Assembly: GCF_016745235.1 (NCBI RefSeq)
Contig: NZ_JAELVM010000002.1
Span: 62,001 to 126,000 of the forward strand
Source of the DNA: Chryseobacterium endalhagicum
GTDB lineage: Bacteria; Bacteroidota; Bacteroidia; Flavobacteriales; Weeksellaceae
Reading direction: 5' to 3'
Length of the DNA stretch: 64,000 bases
The notes below the pieces were generated by a model that made no database searches, was not told the DNA's origin, and saw only the letters and a list, made by a program, of their open reading frames with translations. Positions within the stretch are counted from its first letter, which is position 1, and each line of letters opens with the position of its first letter. Position numbers and translations under genes: made by a program. Of the stretch, positions 41,372 through 51,099 are shown in pieces.

Positions 41372-43639
41372 ATGACTTTTGATATTGATATGATCAGAAA
41401 AGTGTACGAGCGTTACCCGGAAAGGATTGCAGCTGCAAGACAGATCGTGGGAAAGCCGCTTACACTTTCAGAAAAAATCCTTTACACTCACCTTTGGGAA
41501 GGAAATGCTACAAAGGCACATGAAAGAGGAAACTCTTATGTAGATTTTGCACCGGACAGAGTAGCCATGCAGGATGCCACAGCACAGATGGCACTTTTAC
41601 AGTTTATGCAGGCAGGAAAAGCTAAAGTAGCGGTTCCATCCACTGCACATGCCGATCACCTGATCCAGGCGAGGATAGGTGCTGAATCAGATTTACAGGA
41701 AGGGATCAACAAAAACTCTGAGGTATTCAACTTCCTGAGTTCCGTTTGTGATAAATATGGAATCGGTTTCTGGAAACCGGGAGCCGGAATCATCCACCAG
41801 GTTGTATTGGAGAACTATGCATTCCCCGGAGGTATGATGATCGGTACTGACTCTCATACGGTAAATGCAGGCGGTTTAGGAATGGTAGCTATTGGTGTGG
41901 GTGGTGCAGATGCAGTAGATGTGATGGCCGGAATGGCATGGGAGCTTAAAATGCCAAAACTTATCGGGGTAAAATTAACCGGTAAAATGAGCGGATGGAC
42001 GTCTGCAAAAGATGTGATCCTGAAAGTAGCAGGAATCCTTACCGTAAAAGGCGGAACAGGGTGCATCGTGGAATATTTCGGAGAAGGAGCTGAATCTCTT
42101 TCAGCAACAGGTAAAGGAACCATCTGTAACATGGGTGCTGAGATCGGGGCAACTACTTCTACTTTCGGATATGATGATTCCATGAGAAGATATCTGGCAG
42201 CAACAGGAAGACAGGATGTGGTAGACGCTGCTGATAAAATCGCAGAACATTTAACGGGTGATGCTGAAGTGTATGCCAACCCTGAACAGTATTTCGACCA
42301 ACTGATTGAAATTAACCTTTCTGAACTTACACCTCACTTAAACGGACCTTTCACTCCGGATTTAGCAACACCTGTAGCAGAATTCAGAGCCAAAGCCGAA
42401 GCTAACGGATGGCCTATAGAGGTAGAATGGGCACTTATCGGTTCCTGTACCAACTCGTCTTATGAGGATTTATCAAGAGCGGCTTCTATTGTAGAGGACG
42501 CGGTAGCTAAAGGAGTAAAACCAAAAGCAATTTTAGGAATCAACCCTGGTTCTGAGCAGGTAAAATTCACAGCAGAAAGAGACGGATTCTTAAATTCTTT
42601 CAGAAAATTTGAAAACGCAAGAATCTTTACGAATGCCTGTGGACCTTGTATCGGACAATGGGACAGAGAAGGGGCTGAAAAAGGAGAGAAAAACTCCATT
42701 ATCCACTCTTTCAACAGAAACTTTGCGAAAAGAGCTGACGGCAACCCAAATACGCACGCTTTCGTAGCTTCTCCTGAAATGGTAGCGGCAGTGGCAATCT
42801 CTGGCAGACTGGATTTTAACCCGATTACAGATACATTAACAGCTGAAAACGGCGAGCAGGTAAAACTTGATGAGCCTAAAGGTTCCGAGCTTCCTGCAAG
42901 AGGTTTTGCAGTAGATGACAACGGATATCAGGCACCATCTGAAGACGGATCTTCAGTAGTGGTGAATGTAAGCCCTACTTCTGACAGACTTCAGTTATTG
43001 GAAGAATTCCCGGCCTGGGACGGTAAAAACATCGAAGGAGCTAAGGTATTGATCAAAGCTTTCGGAAAATGTACGACCGACCATATTTCTATGGCTGGAC
43101 CATGGCTGAAATACAGAGGCCACCTGGACAATATTTCAAACAATATGCTGATTGGAGCTGTAAACGCTTATAATATGGAAACGAACCATGTTAAAAGTGA
43201 AATAACAGGCGAATATGGTGAAGTTCCGGCTGTACAGAGAGCTTATAAAGCCGCAGGAATTCCTACCATCGTTGTGGGAGACCAGAACTACGGGGAAGGT
43301 TCTTCAAGAGAGCACGCTGCTATGGAGCCGAGACATCTTGGTGTAAAAGCTGTACTGGTAAAATCATTCGCGAGAATCCATGAAACCAACCTTAAAAAGC
43401 AAGGGATGTTAGGAATCACATTCGCTAATGAAGCAGATTATGATAAAATACAGGAAGATGATACAGTCAACTTCTTAGATCTTGATCAGTTTGCTCCAGG
43501 AAAACAATTGACTTTAGAATTCGTTCACGCGGATGGAACTAAAGACATTATCATGGCAAACCATACGTATAACGATCAGCAGATCGATTGGTTTAAGGCA
43601 GGTTCTGCCCTTAACCTGATTAAGAAACAGGAAAATTAA
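41372..43639 (+). CDS. Aconitate hydratase, mitochondrial-type
   Basis: The 755-residue aconitase has the length and motif order of the mitochondrial (ACO2) type and differs from AcnB next door. Blocks include [27 protein letters not shown] with one cluster Cys, [10 protein letters not shown] with the other two, and C-terminal swivel-domain [15 protein letters not shown]. It catalyses the same reaction as AcnB, so the pair is functionally redundant or differently regulated, for instance by iron or oxidative stress. A strong bidirectional terminator follows. Confidence 0.93.
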   Translation: MTFDIDMIRKVYERYPERIAAARQIVGKPLTLSEKILYTHLWEGNATKAHERGNSYVDFAPDRVAMQDATAQMALLQFMQAGKAKVAVPSTAHADHLIQARIGAESDLQEGINKNSEVFNFLSSVCDKYGIGFWKPGAGIIHQVVLENYAFPGGMMIGTDSHTVNAGGLGMVAIGVGGADAVDVMAGMAWELKMPKLIGVKLTGKMSGWTSAKDVILKVAGILTVKGGTGCIVEYFGEGAESLSATGKGTICNMGAEIGATTSTFGYDDSMRRYLAATGRQDVVDAADKIAEHLTGDAEVYANPEQYFDQLIEINLSELTPHLNGPFTPDLATPVAEFRAKAEANGWPIEVEWALIGSCTNSSYEDLSRAASIVEDAVAKGVKPKAILGINPGSEQVKFTAERDGFLNSFRKFENARIFTNACGPCIGQWDREGAEKGEKNSIIHSFNRNFAKRADGNPNTHAFVASPEMVAAVAISGRLDFNPITDTLTAENGEQVKLDEPKGSELPARGFAVDDNGYQAPSEDGSSVVVNVSPTSDRLQLLEEFPAWDGKNIEGAKVLIKAFGKCTTDHISMAGPWLKYRGHLDNISNNMLIGAVNAYNMETNHVKSEITGEYGEVPAVQRAYKAAGIPTIVVGDQNYGEGSSREHAAMEPRHLGVKAVLVKSFARIHETNLKKQGMLGITFANEADYDKIQEDDTVNFLDLDQFAPGKQLTLEFVHADGTKDIIMANHTYNDQQIDWFKAGSALNLIKKQEN

Positions 43640-43663
43640 TTGTTAGATTTAATTAATCATAAG

Positions 43664-43690
43664 AAAATCGGCTCCTTCGGAGCCGATTTT
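43664..43690. terminator. Bidirectional intrinsic terminator
   Basis: AAAATCGGCTCC (43664-43675) pairs with GGAGCCGATTTT (43679-43690) around TTC. It serves the aconitase gene and the convergent response regulator gene. Confidence 0.88.
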
Positions 43691-44374
43691 CTATTTTATC
43701 TTATTCAGAAGATGGCTCCGGTAGCTCTCCCCGATCGGAATTTCCTGGTCTGAAAGCAGAACCATTTTTTTCACCCCGATATTTTTCGTTTTATCCAGAT
43801 TCACGATAAATGATTTATGGATGCGGACAAATCTTTCAGAAAGCTGGGTTTCCAGAGATTTTAAAGTATCCAGTACAATATATTCATCATTTGAAGTCCT
43901 GATATTCACATAATCTTTGATGCTTTCAATATAAAGGATGTCGCTGAAATTAATGCGGTGCTGCTGACCTGAAGATTTAACGAAAAAGTAGGAATCTTCC
44001 TTATTTTCAGTCTCCGGAAAACGTTCACGGGCTTTCACTGCACTTTTATAAAACCTATCAAATGAAACGGGTTTCAGCAGATAATCGATGATATTGTGCT
44101 CATATCCTTCCAATGCATATTCCGAATAGGCTGTCGTTAAAATATATTTCTTTTTTTCACCTACGATCTTCATAAAATTAATACCCGTAATTTCCGGCAT
44201 CTGAATATCCAGAAAGATCAGGTCTGCTTCATGATGCTGTATATATTCGAGGGCCAGAATAGGATTTTCGGTAGAAAAAACGAGCTCTAAAAAAGGTATT
44301 TTCCGTACATAATTTTCCAGCAGGGAAATGGCCAGAGGCTCATCATCAACAATAATACATTTAATGGTTCTCAT
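43691..44374 (-). CDS. LytTR-family response regulator
   Basis: The 227-residue regulator has a receiver domain with Asp10/Asp11 and phospho-acceptor Asp56 (LIFLDIQMP), Lys in YLLKPVSF, and a C-terminal LytTR DNA-binding domain (about residues 125-227; ILYIESIKDYVNIRT, FVRIHKSFIVNLDK). It overlaps the kinase gene by 14 bp. The pair is divergent from an outer-membrane barrel gene, a likely target. Confidence 0.93.
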   Translation of the reverse strand: MRTIKCIIVDDEPLAISLLENYVRKIPFLELVFSTENPILALEYIQHHEADLIFLDIQMPEITGINFMKIVGEKKKYILTTAYSEYALEGYEHNIIDYLLKPVSFDRFYKSAVKARERFPETENKEDSYFFVKSSGQQHRINFSDILYIESIKDYVNIRTSNDEYIVLDTLKSLETQLSERFVRIHKSFIVNLDKTKNIGVKKMVLLSDQEIPIGESYRSHLLNKIK

Positions 44375-45377
44375 GGGGGAAAGTTATTCTCAAATCTACA
44401 ATAAATTCAGATTCCAGGTCTTTTATGTTCAGCTCATGCTTTTTAGGATACAGAATATCCAGCCTTTTTTTCACATTCTCGATGCCTATTCCGGACGCCG
44501 TATCTTTCATCCGCTGATTTTTAAAATTGTGAAGATAAAAATGAAGGACATTATTTTCATCCGAAACTTTCAGAACAAAACCTTTATCTCTGAAATCACC
44601 ATGTTTAAAAGCATTCTCAACAAACGGGACTAGGAGCATCGGGGAAATTCCAAGCTTTGGATTTGAAATATTTTGTTCAAAAACCAACATTTCGGGGTTT
44701 TTAATCCTCAGTTTTTCCAGCCCTATTAAACTTTCAATATAGCCGATTTCCTTATCGAGGCTGATGATGTCTTTTTCAAGATCTTTGGTGCTGTACCTGA
44801 GCAGTTCACTCAGTTTTTCAATAGCCGGAAGCGACTTATCCGAGTTTTGATAAACCAGAGAATAAATATTATTTAAAGAATTAAAAATAAAATGAGGATT
44901 GATCTGAGTCTTCAGTGCCTGCAGCTGCGCGTGTTTTCTTTCTTCAATAAGCCTGGTACGTTCTGCTTCTATTTTAAAGTAATACTTAAAAAACCAAAGA
45001 TTGGTGCTTACAAAAACCGTTAAACTCGAATAATAAATGTTGTCATAAAAATAGTACAGGAAAGTAGTGCCTTCCGCATAATTTCGAAAACCTGTAAGCG
45101 CAGGAAGCAGCAGTTCTTCCATTGAATACCTGAAAAGAACGAAAACAAATACACCCACAAAAAAACCGACGATCATCATGTAGAATCTATTCGGATTGAA
45201 AAACTTTGGCGCAACGAAAAAATAATTAACGTAAAAACCCAAGAAATTGGCCAGGAAGATCGTAACATCCAAAACATCAAGACCAGATTTACTATATACT
45301 GCCCTGGAAAGGAGGCCATTAAAAATAATCAACAGCCAATAAAAAACGTGCAGGAGGAGAACTTGTTTTTGCTTCAT
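44361..45377 (-). CDS. LytS/YehU-type sensor histidine kinase
   Basis: The 338-residue kinase has four predicted membrane spans in the first 120 residues and the His_kinase motif QINPHFIFNSLNNIYSL with the phospho-accepting His. The ATPase part is short (LLVPFVENAFKHGDF, GIGIENVKKRL), as is normal for the family. The start is the ATG at 45377; a TAAATTTG -7 box lies at 45381-45388, only 3 bp upstream, so a longer version from an in-frame TTG is unlikely, and the mRNA would be leaderless. Confidence 0.9.
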   Translation of the reverse strand: MKQKQVLLLHVFYWLLIIFNGLLSRAVYSKSGLDVLDVTIFLANFLGFYVNYFFVAPKFFNPNRFYMMIVGFFVGVFVFVLFRYSMEELLLPALTGFRNYAEGTTFLYYFYDNIYYSSLTVFVSTNLWFFKYYFKIEAERTRLIEERKHAQLQALKTQINPHFIFNSLNNIYSLVYQNSDKSLPAIEKLSELLRYSTKDLEKDIISLDKEIGYIESLIGLEKLRIKNPEMLVFEQNISNPKLGISPMLLVPFVENAFKHGDFRDKGFVLKVSDENNVLHFYLHNFKNQRMKDTASGIGIENVKKRLDILYPKKHELNIKDLESEFIVDLRITFPHENH

Positions 45378-45380
45378 GTC

Positions 45381-45388
45381 CAAATTTA
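45381..45388 (-). promoter_or_regulatory. -7 box for the LytS/LytR-type operon
   Basis: The reverse strand reads TAAATTTG, directly ahead of the kinase ATG (45377). Confidence 0.45.
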
Positions 45389-45513
45389 AGCTTCATCCGT
45401 TTTAAATTCCTACACATTTCCGACGAAACCCATTTTTTTTCCGATGAAAATATTTTGAACGGAAGAATCCGGGCTGAAATCTAAATGCCGTTTCATGAAA
45501 AAAAGTTTGAAAA

Positions 45514-45521
45514 TACCTTTG
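45514..45521 (+). promoter_or_regulatory. -7 box for the barrel gene at 45539
   Basis: TACCTTTG matches TAnnTTTG 17 bp ahead of the ATG. Confidence 0.45.
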
Positions 45522-45538
45522 GACCAGAATTTTAAACC

Positions 45539-47659
45539 ATGAAACTAAAATATATTTTTATCGTCAGCCTTTTTTCTTCAGTTTTTTCCGCACAGATTCA
45601 GAAAGACAGCGTCCGCCATGTGGAGCAGATCAATCTTCTCGTCAAGAAAAAGTTGGTAGAAAGAAAGGCTGACCGTCTTATCTTTAATGTAGAAGCTTCT
45701 GTAGCCTCACAGGGAATGGATGCTTCGGAAACACTTGCCAATGTTCCTTTAATGAAGGTTGATGAAAACATGGGTTCTATTTCTATTGCGGGGAAAAGTT
45801 CCGTGAGTGTGATGGTGAATGGAAGAATGCTGAACCTTACAGGCGCCGCTTTATTGAATTATCTGAAATCCATCCGTTCTGAAAACATTTCAAAAATTGA
45901 AGTCATCACCACACCGCCGTCGAAATACGAAGCGCAGGGAAACAGCGGTATCGTAAACATTATTTTAAAGAAAAATCCTAACCTTGGATTCAGCGGAAAC
46001 CTCAACACCAACCTTATCCAGAGAACGTACTCCGGGTTCAGCTCAAACGGTTCTCTTAATTATCAGACGGAAAAATTCAACAGCAGCCTGAAACTGACGT
46101 ATTATGATTCCGCCAAACGTTCTGATGAAAATTATACGATCCTGGGAGCTACCCAAAACTACAGCAATTCTGTACGCAGAGATATGTGGAAAGAGTTGAC
46201 CCCTACTCTCAATATGTCTTATAAAATCAGTAAGAATTCTGAAATCGGAATGGAATATATCTACGCTCATCAAAAATCGGGGATGGATATCGTCAACACG
46301 ACCAAAAATATAACCTCAGATCATCAGGAAGAAAACCTCCTGACTCATACTTTCCACCGTGAAAAGCTTCCAACGCATACTTTAAGCGCCTATTATGATC
46401 TCAAACTGGATTCACTCGGGAAGAAACTGAGCCTGGCAGGAAATTTCTATAAAAACAATTCTGATACTGAGGTTAATTTTTCTACTCTTACATTATCGGA
46501 TCATTCTGTTCAGAATGTAAAAACCACTTCATTGATTTCGCCACAGATTTTCTCTGTTCAGGCGGATCTGGAGCTTCCTTTTTCTTTCGGAACCATTGAA
46601 ACCGGCGTGAAGTTTAATCAGTTTAAAAACAGCTCGGATATTAAATATTTTAATCTGAACGCAGGACAATATGCTGAAGATCCTTTAAGAGCCAATATAT
46701 TCAGCTATCAGGAAGAAAACTATGCCGCTTATTTCAGTTTTGCCAAATCTTTCGGGGAACATTGGGAGACCAAAGCAGGCCTAAGGTACGAAAACACCAA
46801 TGCAGAAAGCGTTACAATCTCCACAAACACTCAAAATAAATACAATTACGGACAATGGTTCCCTTCTGCTTATGTTTCATATAAGGAAGATAAAAATGTG
46901 TTCAGCTTTTCCTATTCCAGAAGGATCAACCGCCCGAGTATGGGCAATCTCAATCCGTTCCGCTGGTATTCGAACCCGTATTCCTATTCATCGGGAAATC
47001 CGTTGCTGACACCGGCTTATATCAACAACTGGGAGCTGGGCTATACGTTTAACAATAAATTTTCAACAAGTATTTATTATCTGAGAATGAAAAATGCATT
47101 TGGGCAGATTTCTTCTATAGATGATCTCTCACAGATTTCAACGTATCTGAATTATTATAACAACAATTTCTGGGGACTTAACGCCTCTTATACGGATACA
47201 TTCTTTAAATTCTGGGAATCCAGCATCTCGATGAATTCCACCCTGCAGAATTCATCTGTATTTAATATAGAAGCACAACCTCAGAAAGGAAGTTCATTCA
47301 GTTACTCCATCAATAATACTTTCAGTTTAAATAAGGCTAAAACGTTTTCATTATTCCTGAATTACAACCACAGCCTTCCCTACAGAAACGTAAATTCTTA
47401 CTTCTATGATTTCCCGGAACTGACTTCAGGAGTAAAAATCTCACTGATGGAAAAGAAACTTCAGATCAATGCTACGGTGACCAATATTTTTGCCCAGCGA
47501 TACCGCGGAGAACTGTATTTTTCTGATAATACCCAGAAAATGGATAACTACTGGGATGGCAGAAGCTTCCGTTTAAGTGTAAATTACACATTTGGAGGTA
47601 GCAAAAAGAAAATCAGCAAGAAGAATATCAAATTTGAAGAAAAAGAAAGAGCACAATAA
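45539..47659 (+). CDS. TonB-dependent receptor-like outer-membrane barrel protein
   Basis: The 706-residue protein has a signal peptide (cleaved after FSA, about residue 18), a plug domain (about residues 25-140) with VMVNGRMLNLTGAALLNYL and VITTPPSKYEAQGNSGIVNI, and a long beta-barrel ending in a Phe/Tyr-rich C-terminus. This is the outer-membrane-receptor family with the OMP_b-brl_3 barrel. The substrate is unknown. It is divergent from the LytS/LytR-type genes (161 bp from the kinase ATG), which probably regulate it. Confidence 0.88.
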   Translation: MKLKYIFIVSLFSSVFSAQIQKDSVRHVEQINLLVKKKLVERKADRLIFNVEASVASQGMDASETLANVPLMKVDENMGSISIAGKSSVSVMVNGRMLNLTGAALLNYLKSIRSENISKIEVITTPPSKYEAQGNSGIVNIILKKNPNLGFSGNLNTNLIQRTYSGFSSNGSLNYQTEKFNSSLKLTYYDSAKRSDENYTILGATQNYSNSVRRDMWKELTPTLNMSYKISKNSEIGMEYIYAHQKSGMDIVNTTKNITSDHQEENLLTHTFHREKLPTHTLSAYYDLKLDSLGKKLSLAGNFYKNNSDTEVNFSTLTLSDHSVQNVKTTSLISPQIFSVQADLELPFSFGTIETGVKFNQFKNSSDIKYFNLNAGQYAEDPLRANIFSYQEENYAAYFSFAKSFGEHWETKAGLRYENTNAESVTISTNTQNKYNYGQWFPSAYVSYKEDKNVFSFSYSRRINRPSMGNLNPFRWYSNPYSYSSGNPLLTPAYINNWELGYTFNNKFSTSIYYLRMKNAFGQISSIDDLSQISTYLNYYNNNFWGLNASYTDTFFKFWESSISMNSTLQNSSVFNIEAQPQKGSSFSYSINNTFSLNKAKTFSLFLNYNHSLPYRNVNSYFYDFPELTSGVKISLMEKKLQINATVTNIFAQRYRGELYFSDNTQKMDNYWDGRSFRLSVNYTFGGSKKKISKKNIKFEEKERAQ

Positions 47660-47679
47660 TGAAACTGTCCAATTTTTAT

Positions 47680-47764
47680 CACGCAAAGCAAGACAAAGAT
47701 TTTTCATGTGTCGGGTATTTTTAAGATAAACAATGGCGCTAACGCTTATCAAAGAAATACAATG
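47680..47764 (+). repeat. CGCAAAGCAAGACAAAG element, copy A
   Basis: The 85-bp unit begins CGCAAAGCAAGACAAAG, continues with TTTTTAAGATAAACAATGGCGCTAACG and ends TATCAAAGAAATACAATG. Copies at 53368-53449 and 62094-62174 keep the order of these blocks. It lies just after a barrel gene. Confidence 0.75.
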
Positions 47765-47819
47765 TTTTTAGAAACATCTGTTTTGATATCTTCTGTTTTT
47801 AAGTAAAGGATAAATATAA

Positions 47820-47845
47820 AAAAAAGGCTGTTTAAAGCCTTTTTT
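47820..47845. terminator. Intrinsic terminator of the 912-residue TonB receptor gene
   Basis: AAAAAAGGCT (47820-47829) pairs with AGCCTTTTTT (47836-47845), 6 bp after the reverse-strand stop. It can also act on forward transcripts. Confidence 0.8.
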
Positions 47846-47850
47846 CCACA

Positions 47851-50589
47851 TTAAAATTTGAATTCTATTCTTGCGAAAACAAAACGTCCGCCGATACCGT
47901 ATTGAGAAACCTGCCTTGAATAAACAAACTGATTGTCCGCAGTCAGAGAACTAATATTCGGGCTTCTGGAAGGAAGAATGTTAAACAGGTTATTGCTTCC
48001 TACCGTTGCTGAAATATTTTTGTTGAAATCGTAGCCTACAGAAAGGTCCGTCACAAAACGCTCATTTAAAATAAAATGTTCCCTGTCTCCAAGTACTCCG
48101 TCAAAATTGGCATCTACAACATCAGCATCGGTCACTTTTCCAAAGTAAGAATTTCTAAGCGAAACGGTAAGTGCTGAAAACTTCAGTGTATTGGAAAGTG
48201 TAGCTTTGATGCGGGGTACAGCTTCTTCAAAATACACCCTATTTGGTTCGGAGAAGTAATTATTGATCTGGCTGACCAATTTCGGAGAAGCGTGAATATC
48301 ACCAATCCTTCTCGTCTCATTAAGATTTAGTCCAAAGTTATTTTCTAAAGATACTTTTTCCGAAATTCTTGAATTCTGGGAAATGGTAATATCCAGCCCT
48401 TTCGTTTGTGAATCAACCGCATTGGCAAAGAAATTCGCGGCACTGGCTCTCGCAAGATCAAAAGCACTCTGCAATACCTGATCATCAGGAGTCACAGCCG
48501 TTTCCGGACGGAAAAACAGGTCGGTAAGCACTACTCTATCCTTGATTTTAATATAATAGGCATCCGCTGTAAATACTAAACTTAAAGACGGAATTTTCCA
48601 TGTAATTCCGGTACTGTAGGATTGTGAAGTTTCCTGTTTCAGCTTTGGAATTCCCAATGCCTGGGCGGCCTCAGAATTATTTCTGAAAGTTCCTACCTGA
48701 GTGGTCTGCCCTTTCTGAATCAGCGTGGAGGTGGAGCTATAATAAATCTGAGCCAGAGAAGGCGCTCTGAATCCTGTAGAAACCGCTCCTCTCCAGTTAA
48801 AGTTAGGGGCTAATTTCACGTTGGTCGCCAGTTTATAATTAAAGGTAGAACCGAAATCTGAATAATTTTCAAAACGGACTGCTCCTTCCAATAACCACCA
48901 GTCGGTAGGCTCAATTTCAACATCCGCGTAGGCTGCAACACTGTTTCTGCTGCCTGACACCGCATTCTCAGGACTGAAACCCGGAAATACCTGTGATCCG
49001 GCAGGTCTGTTCACTCCAAAAAAGTCCGTTACTTTTTCATTATCTGGCGTTGCAGCTGTTACTACCCGTCCGTAAATATCATAAGATACATAGGAATTTT
49101 CATTCCCGGCATTAACTTTATAGTTTTCATAACGGTATTCCCCACCAAAAGCCAGATTCAGACCGTGAAGCACATCATATTTTTTTGAAAAATCAAGATT
49201 GAGGGTGTTCTGTAAAAATTCTGAACCTCCTGCTTCAAAAGTTCTTGGCGAGCTGTCTCCAAGAGAAGCATTAAAGGTATTAACCACACCAAAATTAAAG
49301 GCATTCTTACCAAACGTATTGCTTAAATCCACATTCCAGCCATTCCACTTTCCTTTGATTCCTCCTGCCAGGGAATAATCATTAACGCTTGCTTCAATCT
49401 GGGGCAGATATCCGTTCGGAGTAACACCATTGATGTTTCTTTCTGTATTCGGAAGACGGAAGAACCCTCCTGCATTTCCCAAACGGTAGCTGTAACCTCC
49501 GAATGAATACACTTTCCAGTCTTCATTCACAGGGATTTCAGAATTGAAAAAAAGCTGGGCTGACTGCAACTTGGACTGTCCCGCTCTGAGACTGAGATCT
49601 TTTCTTTCCAGACCTCTGTAATTAAGCTCCTGATCTGAAACATCTTTTCCTAAAAGCCCTTGTAACGCTGATATACTATTCGCTCCGGCAATCTGATTTT
49701 TAAAATCCTGTGAAAAATAATCCACCTGTGAGGCATACTGCTTCACGGTGTTAATGATCTGCTGGGTATTGGAAGTATTGGTAATATTTTTATATAAGCC
49801 ATCAATATTGACTCCGTTCTGCAATGCTCTGTAATTAATGGCATTATAAGCATTAAAGATGGGTCCCTGACGCTCTCCCGCTCTTGAATACGGATCACGG
49901 TACTGCACCGATCCTGTTACATTGATGAACCCTTTCTCACCAATCTTTGCTCCGTAATTCAGATCTGCTGAAATCGTCTGTCCGTCTATTCCTCCTGAAA
50001 AATTATTGGCTACCGGAGAAACATATCCTCCCAGAAATACCTGTCCTGAAAGCCCAAGTCTCCTTTTAAGCCCCAGATTCACCACTCCGGCAATGGCATC
50101 GGAACCATATTGGGCAGAAGCTCCGTCTCTTAGCACCTCTATTTTATCGAGGGCAAATGCAGGAATGGCGTTAAGATCTGTCCCCACAGAACCTCTTCCG
50201 GGAGTAAGAGTAACATTGATCAGAGAGGATTGATATCTCCTTTTCCCATTGAGTAATACCAGCACCTGATCCGGACCAAGACCTCTGAGAAGTGCGGGAT
50301 CTACGAAATCGGTTCCGTCATTGACGGTGTGTGAAGTGGAAGAAAATGAAGGCACCACATAGTTGAGGGCCTGACTGATATTGTTAACCGGACTTTGTCT
50401 TAAGATCTTTGAGATATTGATGATATCTACCGGAACCGGGGTTTCTGTAAGTGATCTTCCCGCGCCTCTGGATCCCAGAATTACTACATCATCAATTTTT
50501 TTGGATGTTGCAGAATCTGACTGGCCGAAGTAAAATGCCGAAATAAGAGTCGCTGATGCTATAATTATTTTTTTGTTGAAAGTGTACAT
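47851..50589 (-). CDS. TonB-dependent outer-membrane receptor
   Basis: The 912-residue receptor has a signal peptide (to about residue 22, FYFGQSD), a plug domain (about residues 30-180; ETPVPVDII, LRGLGPDQVLVLLNGKR, EVLRDGASAQYGSDAIAGVVN) and a large barrel with a TonB-receptor C-terminus (RFVFARIEFKF). The leader is about 385 nt and starts with a compact SAM-I-like structure, suggesting control by S-adenosylmethionine and hence a substrate related to methionine or sulfur. Without that leader the substrate would be unpredictable; siderophore uptake remains possible. Confidence 0.9.
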   Translation of the reverse strand: MYTFNKKIIIASATLISAFYFGQSDSATSKKIDDVVILGSRGAGRSLTETPVPVDIINISKILRQSPVNNISQALNYVVPSFSSTSHTVNDGTDFVDPALLRGLGPDQVLVLLNGKRRYQSSLINVTLTPGRGSVGTDLNAIPAFALDKIEVLRDGASAQYGSDAIAGVVNLGLKRRLGLSGQVFLGGYVSPVANNFSGGIDGQTISADLNYGAKIGEKGFINVTGSVQYRDPYSRAGERQGPIFNAYNAINYRALQNGVNIDGLYKNITNTSNTQQIINTVKQYASQVDYFSQDFKNQIAGANSISALQGLLGKDVSDQELNYRGLERKDLSLRAGQSKLQSAQLFFNSEIPVNEDWKVYSFGGYSYRLGNAGGFFRLPNTERNINGVTPNGYLPQIEASVNDYSLAGGIKGKWNGWNVDLSNTFGKNAFNFGVVNTFNASLGDSSPRTFEAGGSEFLQNTLNLDFSKKYDVLHGLNLAFGGEYRYENYKVNAGNENSYVSYDIYGRVVTAATPDNEKVTDFFGVNRPAGSQVFPGFSPENAVSGSRNSVAAYADVEIEPTDWWLLEGAVRFENYSDFGSTFNYKLATNVKLAPNFNWRGAVSTGFRAPSLAQIYYSSTSTLIQKGQTTQVGTFRNNSEAAQALGIPKLKQETSQSYSTGITWKIPSLSLVFTADAYYIKIKDRVVLTDLFFRPETAVTPDDQVLQSAFDLARASAANFFANAVDSQTKGLDITISQNSRISEKVSLENNFGLNLNETRRIGDIHASPKLVSQINNYFSEPNRVYFEEAVPRIKATLSNTLKFSALTVSLRNSYFGKVTDADVVDANFDGVLGDREHFILNERFVTDLSVGYDFNKNISATVGSNNLFNILPSRSPNISSLTADNQFVYSRQVSQYGIGGRFVFARIEFKF

Positions 50590-50720
50590 GTGTTTTTCTA
50601 TTTTTTATTACTGATTGTTTGATTTTTTGCGGCAATAGTATTTCTGCAACCTTGTATTTAAGGTTACTTTCAAAAGCCGGAATAGATGTATTATTTTTTA
50701 AAGAGGTCTAGAAACAACAA

Positions 50721-50734
50721 CACATGCGCATGTG
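50721..50734. other. 14-bp perfect palindrome CACATGCGCATGTG
   Basis: The sequence is identical to its reverse complement. It is inside the TonB receptor leader, 132 bp from the ATG. It could be an operator for a dimeric regulator or an mRNA hairpin. Confidence 0.6.
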
Positions 50735-50907
50735 GAAATGGCATGAAAACAGGTCAGAATAACGAAGTGAAGCTTCATGATCTGAGAAACGAAAATTTAA
50801 ATTGTTAACGGGGTTTCCCTTGTCTTTAAACATTGATTTTATTTTTTAAAACAAAAATTTCAAGATGGGAGAAAATAGAGAATAAACATTTTTTCCGGGC
50901 AGGCCGG

Positions 50908-50974
50908 CTTATCTATTTCAGCACCTTGCTTGTTTTTGCAGGTTGCTATCCCATCTATGAGATTCTTGATAATT
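50908..50974 (-). promoter_or_regulatory. Compact SAM-I (S-box)-like leader of the TonB receptor gene
   Basis: Reading the transcript from about 50974: P1 TTATC followed by AAGA, a short stem TCTCAT/ATGGGA, then TAGCAACC, a stem-loop closed by ACCTGC/GCAAGGT, TGCTGA and the closing GATAA. AAGA, GCAACC and GGTGCT are the conserved S-box core around the ligand site. The P2 arm is much shorter than usual and the P4 arm is missing, so it is a reduced variant or an unrelated look-alike. Confidence 0.5.
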
Positions 50975-50980
50975 ACGTGG

Positions 50981-50988
50981 CAAAGATA
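50981..50988 (-). promoter_or_regulatory. -7 box for the 912-residue TonB receptor gene
   Basis: The reverse strand reads TATCTTTG, an exact TAnnTTTG match. It places transcript start near 50974, exactly where the SAM-I-like fold begins. Confidence 0.55.
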
Positions 50989-51099
50989 TAATTATTTCGG
51001 AAATAAAAAAATAATTGACCTAAAATTTAACTTTTCGCAAAATTCACCGTAACAAATGAAACTTTTTTACGTCTAACTGAACAGTAGTAAAAAAACATT

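Larger units (their letters stand above)
50590..51099. other. Long divergent intergenic region with structured leader
   Basis: It contains, on the reverse strand, a -7 box (50981-50988) and a SAM-I-like fold (50908-50974), then within the leader a 14-bp perfect palindrome (50721-50734) and the small hairpin AACCTT/AAGGTT (about 50647-50664). The forward barrel gene at 51100 has no recognisable TAnnTTTG box. No ORF is evident. Confidence 0.75.
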
